A DNA stretch of 64,000 bases, taken from contig NC_079206.1 in NCBI RefSeq assembly GCF_026745355.1, positions 1,357,800-1,421,799 on the forward strand. The letters run 5' to 3'. Position 1 is the stretch's first letter. Every line of letters begins with the position of its first letter. The DNA comes from Beta vulgaris subsp. vulgaris (taxonomy: Eukaryota > Streptophyta > Magnoliopsida > Caryophyllales > Amaranthaceae). The notes under the pieces were generated by a model. It ran no database searches. It had not been told where the DNA came from and worked only from the letters and a program-made list of their open reading frames with translations. Positions 1 through 11,521 of this stretch are shown here, piece after piece. The translations under genes and the position numbers were made by a program.

Positions 1-788
1 CTGTCTACTGTGCTTTTGGCCTGTTGGGGTTGTGCTAAACTCATCTCTTAGAGTTTTTCTAGCTTATCTTCTGTCACAACTCACACGAAAATGATTTTTT
101 TTTAAGGATTCAATTATTTATCGCGTGATCGATTTGACATTTTCTGTTGGGCTAACATTTTTGCCCATCTCTAAATGTGATGGTAAAATCAAAATTGTTT
201 TTTGCATAGACAAGTAATATACTAAAAACGTGGAGAAATAGGCTCGGCACATCAAAGCAAAAATCTTGGGAAATTGATGGGAGTAATCTGAAAGTTGGTC
301 TTGATTCGCATCGGAATGTGAGTGGTCTATATCAGGTCCGGGTAGTATTTTTGTGAAAGTTTTGACTGGAAAACCTGGTGCTAAGTACTCTCGCCCTTTT
401 CGAAAGTGCTTATTTTGACCAATTATATATCACAGGAATATTTCAAATATGGAACAACAAAAGAAAACGGAGAGGGTTTTTATATGAGATACTTTAATTA
501 GCAGCGTTGAAATTTTAGTGATGTTCTACAACTTTTGGATTAAATCTGAAAATGGTGCTAAAGCCTAATTCCGTAATTATTTGAGAAAAACACCCACAGA
601 AAAAGAAATCAGGGTATTGTGACTCGCAATCTCAGACATGGTTTGTATAATTAGAGTGTGTTATGGGTGTAACATGTATACTGTAAGTTATACACTGTTA
701 TTTATTGTGTAACAAAATTATGTGTGTACAAAATGACGCCAATTCTAAAAAAAGGGACTATACAAATAAGGACTTCAATTCGATGAGT
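1..788. other. AT-rich intergenic DNA, no gene seen
   Basis: No open frame with codon-like content, no recognisable domain and no clear transposon ends were found here on either strand. Confidence 0.5.
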
Positions 789-905
789 GATGACATTATG
801 TCATTTATTTGTTGTTTTTTTTGGCTGTTATATCATTAAGTTATGGTATGATGACATTTTGTCATTTATTTGTGGTTTTTTGGTTGTTAAATCATAAGTT
901 ATGGT
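789..905. repeat. Two tandem copies of a 61-bp unit
   Basis: A unit beginning gatgacatt and ending aagttatggta occurs at 789-849 and again from 850, differing by a few substitutions and short indels. Each unit contains a small palindrome (gacat..atgtc type). No coding potential is seen. Confidence 0.75.
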
Positions 906-2145
906 AAAAGAGTTATTTCCAAAAATTTGTGATTTGTATATAGTATATACGTCTTTATTTACTTATATTCCAACTTCTTGTCATTATTAGTATATTGGTA
1001 CCACTATCTACTAGTTGTAATCTCATAGCCTGTGGACTATGTTTGGGCGAATTATTCTTAACTAAAGGTAAACAGTGACCCCTTTGATTATGTCAATATG
1101 TTATACCGTTCTAGATGGAGTTTATTGTTTCCGTTGATTTGTTCGTCGCAGCAGTGAAGAATAGTCTCAAATCCCAGTAAAAGAGCTAACCTAAAATTAT
1201 TTATGTGCAATTGACAAGTTTCAAACCGATTAGGGATCATGTTAACTTGACTGGTCATGGCTTTATATCATAACCGAGTCTATAAGCAAGGCCGTATTTG
1301 AGCACGAGCAAGAGGGGCATGTGCTCAGGGCTTCAAAATACAAGTTAATAAAGGCTAAAGAGATAAAAGAAAATGTTAAAAAATGAAAAGAAAATACCAC
1401 CACTTTGCCGACTATCGAGAACAAGGTTGAATTTGCACCTTCTTCAATCCATTTCTTTTTCAATTTTCGGCAATTTTCATACTTATTCAATTCTCTCACT
1501 TCTTTTCTAATTCAATTTTGAAAATTATTTTCCAATTATAATAAGGATATTGTTTTTATTAGTTCTAAAATAAGTAATTTACAATTTTCTCCTTTTATTA
1601 GCATAATCTTCTAGGTGTTTTGTGGCTAGTTATTTGTTTCTTGAAAAAAAGTGCAACTGAAACCCTCTTCACCCAAGCAATAACAATCTCGTATAATTAA
1701 ATTTCCGTCTAATTCTAGATAAGTTTACTAGAAACTAGAAAGTGAGAGCGAGGTACTAGAAAAAGTCAGAGAAAAATATTAAAAGTGAGAGAGGGGGAAC
1801 GGAATGAGTGTATTAATCTTGGCTTGTTCCAATTCCCATATAACTCATATAAATGATCGTTTGATTTATATGATTTCGATACAAGATATAGGTTTTGAAT
1901 GAAAGTGAGGGATAGCCTAGTGGTTAGAGCTTTCCTCTCTATTCTATGAGGTCTTGATATCGGTTTAGAATGAGTAAAATTCATATCTTGTATTTGTTTA
2001 ATATATTGATAAATTTTAGACTCATAAAAATCCAAAGGACAAGGTGTATATGGCTTATATAATATGTTTAGGTATCAAATAAAATAAAAAATTTCATTCT
2101 CAAATAAAAACAAACACATTGTATTAGGTATTAAGGGGTCGTTTG
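906..2145. other. Intergenic DNA with transposon debris
   Basis: No protein family is recognisable. Apart from the tRNA-like SINE remnant listed separately, only unclassified AT-rich sequence is seen. Confidence 0.45.
1905..1990 (+). mobile_element. Degenerate tRNA-derived SINE head
   Basis: The stretch GGATAGCCTAGTGGTTAGAG matches an RNA polymerase III A box in a tRNA-like context. A weak B-box-like stretch follows about 35 nt later. It does not fold as a tRNA, so it is read as a decayed SINE. Confidence 0.35.
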
Positions 2146-2706
2146 GTTCAAGATATGAAATGAAAAGTGAATGAAAACAAATAAAGGAGGGAAATGCTAA
2201 TAAAAATGGTTACATTTATTGGGTGTTTGGTTCAAGCCATGGAATGGTAACCATTACCACCAACTAATGGATTTTGTTATTTGAGGGGGAGGGGAGGGGA
2301 GGTAACAAATTGGAAGAGTCCATTATTACCAAGTAATGGTAATGGAATGGTGAGGGGTTGGACTAGAGGGGTAGATGAGGTGTGCAAGGAGCCCAACAGT
2401 ACATGACCCCCAAAATTATAAAGGTTCCAAAATATATTATTTTGAAAATCTTACTTCATATTTGAAGAAATCACCCTTGTTTTCCATCCTTAATAAATTT
2501 GTCAATGATTTATCTTTAGATTTCGAACGTTCCATCTTTAGAACTCTAACCTTCATCTTTATTTTCTATAAATTTAGGGGCCCAATTTTCATGTTAGAAC
2601 CGGGGCCCCAAAATCTTCAAGACGACCTTGGGTTGGACCAAACATGAAGAAAGAGAATCGGTAATTGATTCCATTTTTTGGACCCTAAATATAGTAAATC
2701 AAACGA
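2146..2706. mobile_element. hAT-like MITE cluster with a nested insertion
   Basis: The left end carries gtcgtttggttca and a second gtgtttggttcaag lies about 75 bp in. The right end carries the inverse form (tcaaacga near 2699). The 'gtttggttc' terminus is common in plant non-autonomous hAT/Harbinger elements. The middle (about 2387-2630) looks like a separate element bounded by ggagcccaac and ggggccccaaaat. Exact ends are uncertain. Confidence 0.4.
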
Positions 2707-2769
2707 GTACATATCAATTATCACTATATGAACCAAAGGCGTTCCAAAAAAAACAGATGAAATATTATA

Positions 2770-3307
2770 GGGATATTCCATTTGGTACCATTGAATTTTT
2801 GGCTTTTCCATTTGGTACTACTGTTATTTTAAACTTCCACATGATACCACTCTAATTTAATATTAATCTTTATCATACCATTTTTTTAAGTGAATTGTTA
2901 GTTAATGGTTGAATAAGAATACGATTTTGTTTGAGTTTGCATGTTTCTATTTGCAGTTGCAAAAATTTAATAAATTAAGATTTTAGGGTGTCGTTTTAAC
3001 CCTTAAAGCTCTATTTTTCAGTCAAAATTTTCATAAAAATGATCATAATATTCTATGTCTTTTTATTGTCAAATATGACCTCAACTTTGACCTTAACGAC
3101 TAAAACAATTACAAAACCTTAACGCAAATTAAAACATGTAAATCGAAATAAAACTCTAGCCTATTCTAACTTAAATTAACACTTTACTTAGTTGAATGCT
3201 ACAATAGAGAATAAATTCAAATTATAGTGGTACCATGTAGAATATCTGAAAAATAGTGGTACCAAATGGAAAAGCCAAAAGTACAATGGTACCAAATGGA
3301 ATATCCC
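2770..3307. mobile_element. Mutator-like foldback element, 538 bp
   Basis: The element starts GGGATATTCC and ends GGAATATCCC. The terminal inverted repeats extend at least 80 bp, and both arms share 'atttggtaccat' and 'ttggcttttcc' in inverted order. It is flanked by perfect 9-bp duplications, aatattata, at 2761-2769 and 3308-3316. Long terminal repeats with 9-bp duplications are the signature of non-autonomous MULEs. There is no transposase frame inside. Confidence 0.8.
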
Positions 3308-3348
3308 AATATTATATTAGGAATTCATAATAAAATCACTCATTAGTA

Positions 3349-3682
3349 CTCCCTCCGTCCCAAAATATAGTTCCCATTTTCATTTTGGGTGTCCCAAAAT
3401 ATAGTTCCCATTTCCATATTTAGTTCCACATTTTTCCGTACTTTGTCTTCAAAATCGTGTCCCATCATTTATTTGTTTCTTGAATTTTGTTTTTTCCTTT
3501 GTTTATTCAACCAAAATGTTACAATTAATTCTCTTTCACCAATTATTCTCCATTCTCTCTCCTAAAATCATCTTTTTCCCATACAACATTTATTTAAATA
3601 AACAAAAAATCTTTACTATCCCTACTTGCATAAATTACCGTGAAAAAAGGGAAATGAGAACTATATTTTGGGACGGAGGGAG
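3349..3682. mobile_element. Stowaway-like MITE (CTCCCTCCGTCCC ends)
   Basis: Terminal inverted repeats CTCCCTCCGTCCCAAAATAT and its complement bound a 334-bp element with TA on both flanks, as expected for Tc1/mariner-derived MITEs. The small open frame inside is not a gene. Confidence 0.85.
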
Positions 3683-4311
3683 TAGCTATTAGTAATAGAA
3701 AAGTACCTTTAATTATTGAATATTTTTACTTTTTTTTATAACGCAAAAAAATAAAATCTTTATCTTAATTAATTAGCTTGGTCAGTAAAGTATAATTTGT
3801 CGGCAGTTTAACACTAAAAATTCAACAACAATGTAACATTGATACTTGGTAGTTCCTATATCGCTTTTAAGCACTTAATTAATGGTGCAAAAAAGCTGTG
3901 ATTATGCAAGTTGCTTTTTAAGTCACCTGATAATCATAGTAATCACTACCCAAAGACACGGAACCATTTATGATTGACATATGTTTGGAATGGGAGATTT
4001 GACTTTATTCTTTCCTCCTTTTCAATTTGGCATCTTTTTTACGATTCAATTTTTTCATACAAAAATGATAAACTTACCTCAGTTATTCAAGAACATAGTA
4101 TCTCACAAGATATCTTTTTTTGTTTCTTTATTGACATTTGCGAAATGTGAAGTATGTCACTAATGTGACTTCACGTTTACAATCCCTTCTCACTCATTCC
4201 TTCTTCTAAGGTGGGTTTGGGTGTGGATGAACGTTAAATCACAAAAGCACTACAGGATTGTATGGGGTCGAAGGTGATACAAATATTGCTTAATGTGTCA
4301 ATAACATGTTA

Positions 4312-4865
4312 CTCCCTCGGTTTTAAAATATAGTTCAAGGGCGAAGCTTTTGAGGGGCCTAGGAGGGCCGCGGCTCCGGTTGAAATTTTAAGACTTCTAT
4401 TTATGCTTAACTAACTTCCCTAAAACTGTATATAATTTAAAGATTTAGTTGTATATATATATATATAGAGTTTCGGCCCCCGTAAATAGATTTAGTTGTG
4501 TATATATATAGTTTCGGCCCCGTAAATACAAAGTTCTGGCTTTGCCTTTGATATAGTTCTCATTTCATTTTGGGTGTCCCAAAATATAGTTCTCATTTCT
4601 ATATCTAGTTCTACATTTTTTCGTAATTTGTCTAGAAAAATCGTGTCTCATCATTTATTTGTTTCGTGAATTTTGTTTTTCCTATGTTTATTCAACCAAA
4701 ATGTTACAATTAATGTTCTTTCACCCATTATTTCTCCTAAAATCATCTTTTCCCATACAACATTTATTTAAATAAATAATTTTTTTTACTATCTCTCTTA
4801 GATTCTACTTACATAAATTACCGTGAAAAAAGGGAAATGAGAACTATATTTTGGGACGGAGGGAG
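4312..4865. mobile_element. Second Stowaway-like MITE, interrupted
   Basis: It has the same ends and interior as the element at 3349-3682 (shared 'ttgggtgtcccaaaatatag' and 'agggaaatgagaactatat'). A 214-bp foreign block after the first 25 bp makes it longer. TA flanks both ends. Confidence 0.8.
4337..4550. mobile_element. Small element nested in the MITE at 4312
   Basis: It begins AAGGGCGAAGC and ends GCTTTGCCTTTG, which are imperfect inverted repeats. It is flanked by a 9-bp duplication, atatagttc, at 4328-4336 and 4551-4559, so it landed after the host MITE. It contains two copies of a 'gtttcggcccc..gtaaata' block and a TA dinucleotide run. Confidence 0.65.
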
Positions 4866-4928
4866 TATATTCTTCTCATATTAAAACGTTTATTTTTAGA
4901 AAATAAGTTGATATAAGTTCAATAATAA

Positions 4929-5450
4929 TCTCTATTATATAAGCCAAGGGAGGAGGTGTGGTGTCCTCTTTTGAAGTGACTAAAATACCCTTAATGATCT
5001 AATTAATGGAATGAAAAAAATTACAAAAGCAAATCATTTAAAAATTCTCATTCCAACTTGTCATTTAAAGCAAGTTTAAAATGATATATGTATCAAATAC
5101 TTCAATCAAAAATTAAATGGACAAAATAATTATACCTTATAAAAAAAGATGGCATACATAACGTGCATATGAAAAGTCTGAACATTCACTACATTTGATA
5201 CTCTTTAATTCAGTTAAACCAACTCATTATTTTTGTTCTTTATGTTCAATATTCATTCACAAAAAATTAATGTTAACAATCACTCACAACCTTTTTTATT
5301 TTTTTACATTAGCGAATTAATATATCTAAATTCATCTAACTGTTGAATTTTTTATATTTAAGTTTAATCATAAATAAAGTACGAATGAAGTATCTAATAG
5401 AATAACAAATTTTGAAATTAACGCACGCATCGCGTGCATATGAAGGCTAG
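4929..5450 (+). mobile_element. Non-autonomous Helitron, 522 bp
   Basis: The 5' end is TCTCTATTATATAAG after an A. The 3' end is CTAG before a T, preceded by a GCACGC-atc-GCGTGC hairpin about 12 nt upstream. A 5' TC, a 3' hairpin plus CTRR and insertion between A and T are diagnostic of Helitrons. No Rep/helicase frame is present. Confidence 0.8.
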
Positions 5451-6190
5451 TAAGTGCATAAGTCAAAGGCTTGATAGGTTAAATTTAGTGACAAACTATT
5501 TAACTCTAATAAATAACGGTTTTATGTATTTTGTTTAAAAGTAGTTAGGACTTAATTAGGAGATTTCCAAGTAACGTTTAGTCGTTTAATAATGAACTAA
5601 TTATATGGTCGTTAAGCTCAAATACTTTAGTGTATGTCTAATAAGTTCATTAGAGTTAACTTCTAAGTAATTCAATTTAAGAGAACTAATCTGCAAGGCT
5701 ACGGTGGTGAAAACAATGTGATATTTATGCACATAAATGCTATATTATCCATCTGTTTTTATAAGTAAAAATTAAGATGCAATTACTTTAAATTTTTATT
5801 TTTGATATTTATAATATAACAAACGGCCAATAGTTTTATATAGATTTTTAATTTATTCTTTTTATCAATTAGCTAGCTAATAGAAGAACATTATAATGCA
5901 AACAAAGCTAGATCTAAAGCCCCCATCCCCTTAGTTATTGTTTGGATGAACTTATATCGGATTGTAAAACGTTCTTTAATTTCGTAATTTAAGTTGGCTG
6001 CTATTTACACCAAAAAAAAAAAAAAAAGCTAGATGTAATTAACATTGTTATTGTGACTGGCTTTTGATTAGTACTTTTTACTGGCTTAATGACTTTTGAT
6101 TTCTAATTACTTTTACGTGGCTACACTCTAAGAAAACGAAATCAAAAGGATTCTTTGGCAATTGGTTTATCAGCCAAAATGAAAATGTCG
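5451..6190. other. AT-rich intergenic DNA, nothing recognised
   Basis: There is a short A-run near 6011-6026 and no coding signal. Confidence 0.5.
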
Positions 6191-6730
6191 TTTGAACATC
6201 TTTTGTTATAATTAGCTTATTTATTGTTTTGCAAACATCTTTATATGATACTCCCTCCGTTTCCTAAAGATCTTCCCTCTTTCCGTTTAAGGGTGTTTCC
6301 AAAAGATTTTCCCTCTTTTGCTTTATTCCTTATTTGGCAAAACAAATTTCCCTATTTACCCTCTCATGTCACTATCATATGGTCCACCATTACATTATTA
6401 ATTCAATTTTACTCCATTTTTTTCTCCTACTTTAACCCCTTTTTATTTGTTTATTTATCTTAACCCCTTTCTCTCTCCTACTTTACTCACACCATGCCCC
6501 ACACAACTTGATTTTCCTTGGTATCTGTAGGAACAGTAAGTGGGAAGATCTTTAGGAAACGGAGGGAGTACAATACAAGTGTTTGAACATCTTTTGTTAT
6601 AATTAGCTTATTTATTGTTTTGCAAACATCTTTATACGATACAATACAAGTGTTTGAACATCTTTTGTTATAATTAGCTTATTTATTGTTTTGCAAACAT
6701 CTTTATACGATACAATACAAGTGATCAAAC
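6191..6730. repeat. 71-bp tandem repeat (3 copies) split by a MITE
   Basis: Units lie at 6191-6250 (partial, 60 bp), 6571-6641 and 6642-6712, with the start of a further unit at 6713. All share 'tttgaacatcttttgttata' and 'ttattgttttgcaaacatc'. The first unit is separated from the others by the MITE at 6251-6568, which inserted at a TA inside the array. Confidence 0.8.
6251..6568. mobile_element. Stowaway-like MITE inside the tandem repeat
   Basis: Ends are CTCCCTCCGTTTCCTAAAGA and its complement, with TA duplications at 6249-6250 and 6569-6570. The interior is pyrimidine-rich on the + strand; its open frames are not genes. Confidence 0.85.
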
Positions 6731-7781
6731 AAATAACTGATCATCAAACAAATAAACAATGTCAATCTATAGACACAAACATACCCTTATATAATGGTAA
6801 TTCAAAAAATCACTCTCTACTTTGATATATTTTGCTATCTATAAGACCATCACTAGTAGCAACTAAGGTTTGTAAACGTGATGCATGCAATTCATATGTT
6901 CATATTTTCATCATTTTCATAGATTATTCTCCCAACATTGCTTCATAAGGATCATCAATGGAACTATCATAGGACCTAGAAATACATAATTTAGGTAATC
7001 TTTAAGAGCATGCAATGTAAAATGTAACATATATGTAGACTACAAAAGTGGTATTCCTATGTACAAGCAACACCAAATATATGAACATATTTAAAGCTAT
7101 CCCAGTTGTAAGGATTTTGAACCTGTAACTGAAACAGTAGTAAATTTAGCTGAAGTTTTACCAGACAAAATGCTCAATCTTACAAGCAATGCCACCATAC
7201 TTTTCTTGTAATTGTGGATAAATTAGGACCACATGTTACAAGGAACTTCTCTTATATTATTCTATTATTATACACTACTCCATTACTAGATAATAATAGC
7301 TATAACTATGACAAATCAAAATATCCACTAGATGTTTTTTTAACAATCTATCTCAATTAACAGTATAATGTTCTAGCATATTTTAAGTGCTTAACGTGGT
7401 TTATCATCAATCATTGCGATGTTGGGGTATCATAAGAACATGACATGTGTGTTCTTATAGGTTTTAAGATTATGACCTGCTTTATATATTACATAAATTA
7501 ATTAATCTCGTTAATTAGCAAGTTAAGCAGTATTTATTTTCTTGAAAATAAGGTGTATCGTACGTTCTAGGACTGTTGTTTCATCAGGTTACAGTACGTA
7601 TTATGTGTCTTCTATCTTTTTGTTTTTTTAGTGTTAAGCAATGAAATTTTATGTTTATTCTAAACTTTGTTGACACTGTCGAGGTTTACAACTATAAATA
7701 TTGCTTTAAGACGATGATTGTTTGATAACATAGGTTTATTACTATTTGATTAAGGAATCCATACCTAAGACAATTTGTATA
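6731..7781. other. AT-rich intergenic DNA, nothing recognised
   Basis: No gene, tRNA or clear transposon end was found on either strand. Confidence 0.45.
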
Positions 7782-7792
7782 TTGGAACCGAT

Positions 7793-9385
7793 GCCTTTTT
7801 TTACATCGAGAAAATTTACATTAATTAAAAGGAGAGTACAACCTAATGCTAGTACAACCGAATTGAAACAAACTAAAACAAACACGAGCGAGCTTTATTT
7901 GCTCGTACATACTTATAAAGAAAAAATTAACTATTACGTGTGCAGTCCAAATGAAACTTGTCTTGAGCGATTGTGGAAAGGGTTATTGGATTATATGTCT
8001 TAATGAAAAAGACCTGAGAGGAAACCTGTTGAGATACAAAACCCTGACGATCTTCGAAAAGAGATTGTCGCATGACATCTAGTAAACTCCAATGTCTACT
8101 AGACGCTAAATCCCGAGGTCCTTGAAGAAAAATATCCTCCTGTGATTCTATCGATTCAACTAACAATGAAGTCACGTCCTTTGGTGACTTTTGACCCTGT
8201 TGTGAGGGTACCTAGAGTTTACTCTCATTAGCCTTAAACTCGAAGTGTGTGGAGGTCATAACTTACCCTAAATAAAATTGGAGAGCCTCCTACAATATGC
8301 TTTTTTTGATTGTGATGATGACGCCTGAAGTCATCACGAGAACTTTGGGTGAACTAGATTGAAGAAATTCGCCCAACTTAAGGATCTGAAGATCCAACCT
8401 CGCAATCTCAAAACTAGAAGAACGACGCACATCAGATCTAAATTGAGAACCTACTCTCATCTTATCCAACGCTACAATTCCTAAAGTGACATAAACCCTA
8501 TGGCCAACTCAAGGATCATGAGCTCTATTAACCAGGTTTTCCTAGATCTTCCTTTATCATAGGAAACAAAAAAAAAACCTTGTACTGTCCATCGATCATC
8601 CATTTACAAACTATCAAGCACAACCATACACAAAAAGGCAAGGGTTATTGGATCTCGAAGAAACTGAACTAAAACTTAAACATAAAACAAACGTTAAAAA
8701 AAGTAAAAGCCCGATTATTACTAGATTCATACTAGCTAGCCCTCAGACGATGACACAAACTGAGGAGGAGGAAAGGGAAACTTGACCAAACCAGGGGAAG
8801 GGGAAACTTGACCAAGATAGGGGAGGGGATCGAGGCTGGGGAAAACGGGAAAGGGGAGGAGACCTAACGAACTAGAGGATGGGGGTTAGGAACGCGATGA
8901 AACAACTAAAGGGGGAGGGGGGACTCGACGGGCTGGGGATACTAGCTAGGCACCGCGATGAACTTGACATGGGAAGGGAAAGGGAGGCCCACACATAAGC
9001 AACAGGGGAGGAGGAAAAGGCGACCTACGGAGGTAACCAGGAGAGGGGGAAGGGGAGTCAGAAAAACGCAATAGGGAAGGGGGAGGCTGACGAACTAACA
9101 AGGGAGGCGGAGGAGGGGAGCCAGGGAGTAGATCCGAAAGAGGGCCTTACCAACCCTGCGACAACGAAGAAAAGAACAAGAAAAGCAAAGACGAATGCAC
9201 CAAGTGAGTGGGAAAAGGAAACAGGGGAAGCTATTTAAGCAATGACGAAAAAGAATAAGAAGCAGGCTCCCCGGTGACCCTATATCCACCAGCGAGCCTG
9301 CAATCGACGACTTTTCCTAAGGTTTCCTTTTTGGGGGTGGAGAGAGTGCGCGCTAGGGTTTCCTTTTTGTTGTTTTGAAGAGGTC
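7793..9385 (-). mobile_element. Probable retroposed element, unknown family
   Basis: An 11-bp imperfect direct repeat (ttggaaccgat at 7782-7792, ttggaatcgat at 9386-9396) flanks the block, and a T-run at its left edge reads as a poly(A) tail on the minus strand. Read on minus, the first 650 nt are strongly C/T-rich with few A, like a plant LINE or mRNA leader beginning near an 'aaaccctagcgcg' motif. Near the 3' end there is an 82-codon frame (8175 to 7927), and the 3' end is AT-rich. The frame has no domain I recognise and starts just after in-frame stops. It may be a LINE that lost most of its ORFs, or a retro-copied transcript. Confidence 0.4.
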
Positions 9386-9841
9386 TTGGAATCGATATAG
9401 CATAAACCAAATTCTAGTATGAGATATAATCTCATACTACCGCATACTCCATTCAATTTTTATTGGTTTACCTACTTTTTCGTGCATATTTTTAGAAGAA
9501 ATAGGTATGTGGGTCATAAAAGGATACAATACATATTAATTTATTGACATATTGTATTGAAGTTAACGTTGTGCGCCCACGAAAAGTAGAGTGAGAAGGT
9601 AAAGGCAATAATAGACAAATTGGTGTGATCATTCCAAAAATAGAAAAAAGTAGGTAAACTTATAAGGAACTATCCGAAAACAAAAGTGGGTAAACTAATT
9701 AATAAAAACTAGAGTGAATACTATATATATGCTCCTAGAAATGACACCCCGACCAAATTATATTAAAATCAACAAAAACATCTACAAGCTAATAATAAAC
9801 ATTATCCTTTTCATTAATGAAAAACTAAAATAATGTATCTT

Positions 9842-9942
9842 AGACATTACACCTGAATACCTGATAGATAGTTTTAGATTCAATAAGTTGTATACAATTT
9901 GTACACAGTAAAATCTAAAACTATCTATCAGATGTAATGTCT
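9842..9942. repeat. Long near-perfect hairpin, about 100 nt
   Basis: The left arm (agacattaca ... ctgatagatagttttagatt) pairs with the right arm (aatctaaaactatctatcag atgtaatgtct), apart from one bulge of about 9 nt. The loop holds a second small palindrome (gtatacaatttgtacac). It is most simply a tiny MITE; a small-RNA precursor cannot be excluded. Confidence 0.6.
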
Positions 9943-10230
9943 TGGCTTGCAAGTAATATGCTGATAGCCATTGTTAAACACATCCATCTATCACTAATTC
10001 AATCCACTAGTTTTCCCATTTAATTTAAAATATTAATGACTGTTATTACGGGTTTGTATATTTTGTAAGTTAAGATGTACTATTAGCAAAAGCAAGGAAG
10101 AAAATTATTGAATTTGATCTTAATGTCAAACATGTGCGCAATGAAGCAGTCATTAGTAGATCTTGTTTTGAATAGTCTGCTAATAATTAATTAGCAGCAG
10201 GATATATTGGAAAAACAAGTTAATTAATTA
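9943..10230. other. Intergenic DNA, nothing recognised
   Basis: AT-rich sequence between the hairpin and the next MITE, without coding signal. Confidence 0.4.
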
Positions 10231-10518
10231 CTCCCTCCGTTTCAATTTATTTGCTACATTCACTTTATCACAAAGACCAAGGAGGGAGTGCGGACCATTG
10301 TCATAACAAGAATTAACAAAAAAGCAAATTGGTAAATTGTGGGACCTATATACTATATATGGAAATATTTACAAAAACCAAAGAGGGAGTGATGGCAAAT
10401 TTGTAAATAAAGTGTGGGACGACCTATGTACTATATATGGAAATATTTGTAAATGTAACAAATAAATTGGGACACACCTAAATGGCAAAATGTAGCAAAT
10501 AAATTGGGACGGAGGGAG
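10231..10518. mobile_element. Stowaway-like MITE, 'ttatttgctaca' family
   Basis: Ends are CTCCCTCCGTTTCAATTTAT and its complement, TA on both flanks, 288 bp. Subterminal 'tttgctacattcac' pairs with 'aaaatgtagcaaa'. It is the same family as 28234-28517 (shared 'caaggagggagtg' and 'tactatatatggaaatattt'). Confidence 0.85.
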
Positions 10519-11149
10519 TACTCTGGGAAAAAAAACCTAGGATAGTTACTAAGGACAGCATGTTAAGTCTAGCAAGTTCGGCATTGAAGCGTGAGGGAGA
10601 GGGCTCCATGTTGAATATACCAATCAAATCTAGTTAACTAAAGTCAAAAACTGCAAATTGGGGTTTTTAACTGCTCCCAGTTTTGTCTGTTGCATCAAAT
10701 AATCAAGATAATCAAATTCTCCAAGCATGTAATTTGGCTTATCTGCTGCAGATTTTTATGCCATTATTCTGTCCAGTGTCCAATTGAACATCTCTTTCCT
10801 ATTGATTTGGTCATTTGGTGTTACCTGGAGTAGTACATATAGGGTGAATTCATATTTTAATTTAATGAACTTATTAAAATTTATTAGAAAAAATTGTCAA
10901 AAATAATCTCAAGTTTTGGCCATCTGCTACCATTAATCTCGAGTTTCTCTTATTTTAAAATAATTAATCTCAAGTTTCTTTTATTTCAAAATAATCTCAA
11001 GTTTGATTGTTCCCTTGTCTTATTGGGCTCATTTTTTGGTGACCTTCTCAACAGGCTAAAAATTATGGGGCTCATATTATTTAATTTTTTTAATTCTAAA
11101 AATATATACCTATCCCTCAACAAATAAAATTAGATAAAAAAAAAGAAAA
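10519..11149. other. Intergenic DNA, nothing recognised
   Basis: A weak direct repeat of 'taatctcaagttt' occurs three times around 10905-11000. No gene is supported. Confidence 0.4.
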
Positions 11150-11521
11150 AACCAACCTTCATTTAAGATATTGAGCAGATATACTCCCAAGAACGTTTTT
11201 GGAGGTGATATAGTTAATATCAAAAGACCAACACAAGAAAAAGCTTAATTTGATGGTTGAAGCCCCAGTGATAGCTTTATACTCTATCATGCCCCTCACG
11301 CGATAACCCAATCGGGTTGAAGTGTGGATCCAACATAGGCCTCGCTCATAACTGTCGTTAAGTACCTGTCACGCTGACTCTGATACCACGTAAGAAGATA
11401 ATCCCTTGGTAATTTTCATTATCATAATTAGTTTATAATTAGTTTGTCAAATGACCAACTCCGATCCACCAAAAGTTTAAGCTAATTGTTGGAGTCTCAT
11501 GAATAGTTTTCTACTCTATCA
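11150..11521 (-). mobile_element. Small TRIM-type LTR element
   Basis: On the minus strand a primer-binding site TGGTATCAGAG (11388 downwards) is complementary to the 3' end of initiator tRNA-Met. A 5' LTR of about 133 bp (11389-11521) precedes it and begins TGATAGAGTA. The other end has a purine tract (gtgaggggca) just before a second TGATAGAGTA, which opens the 3' LTR (about 11150-11289). The two LTRs are related but strongly diverged. The internal part is only about 100 bp and non-coding, as in terminal-repeat retrotransposons in miniature. Confidence 0.6.
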
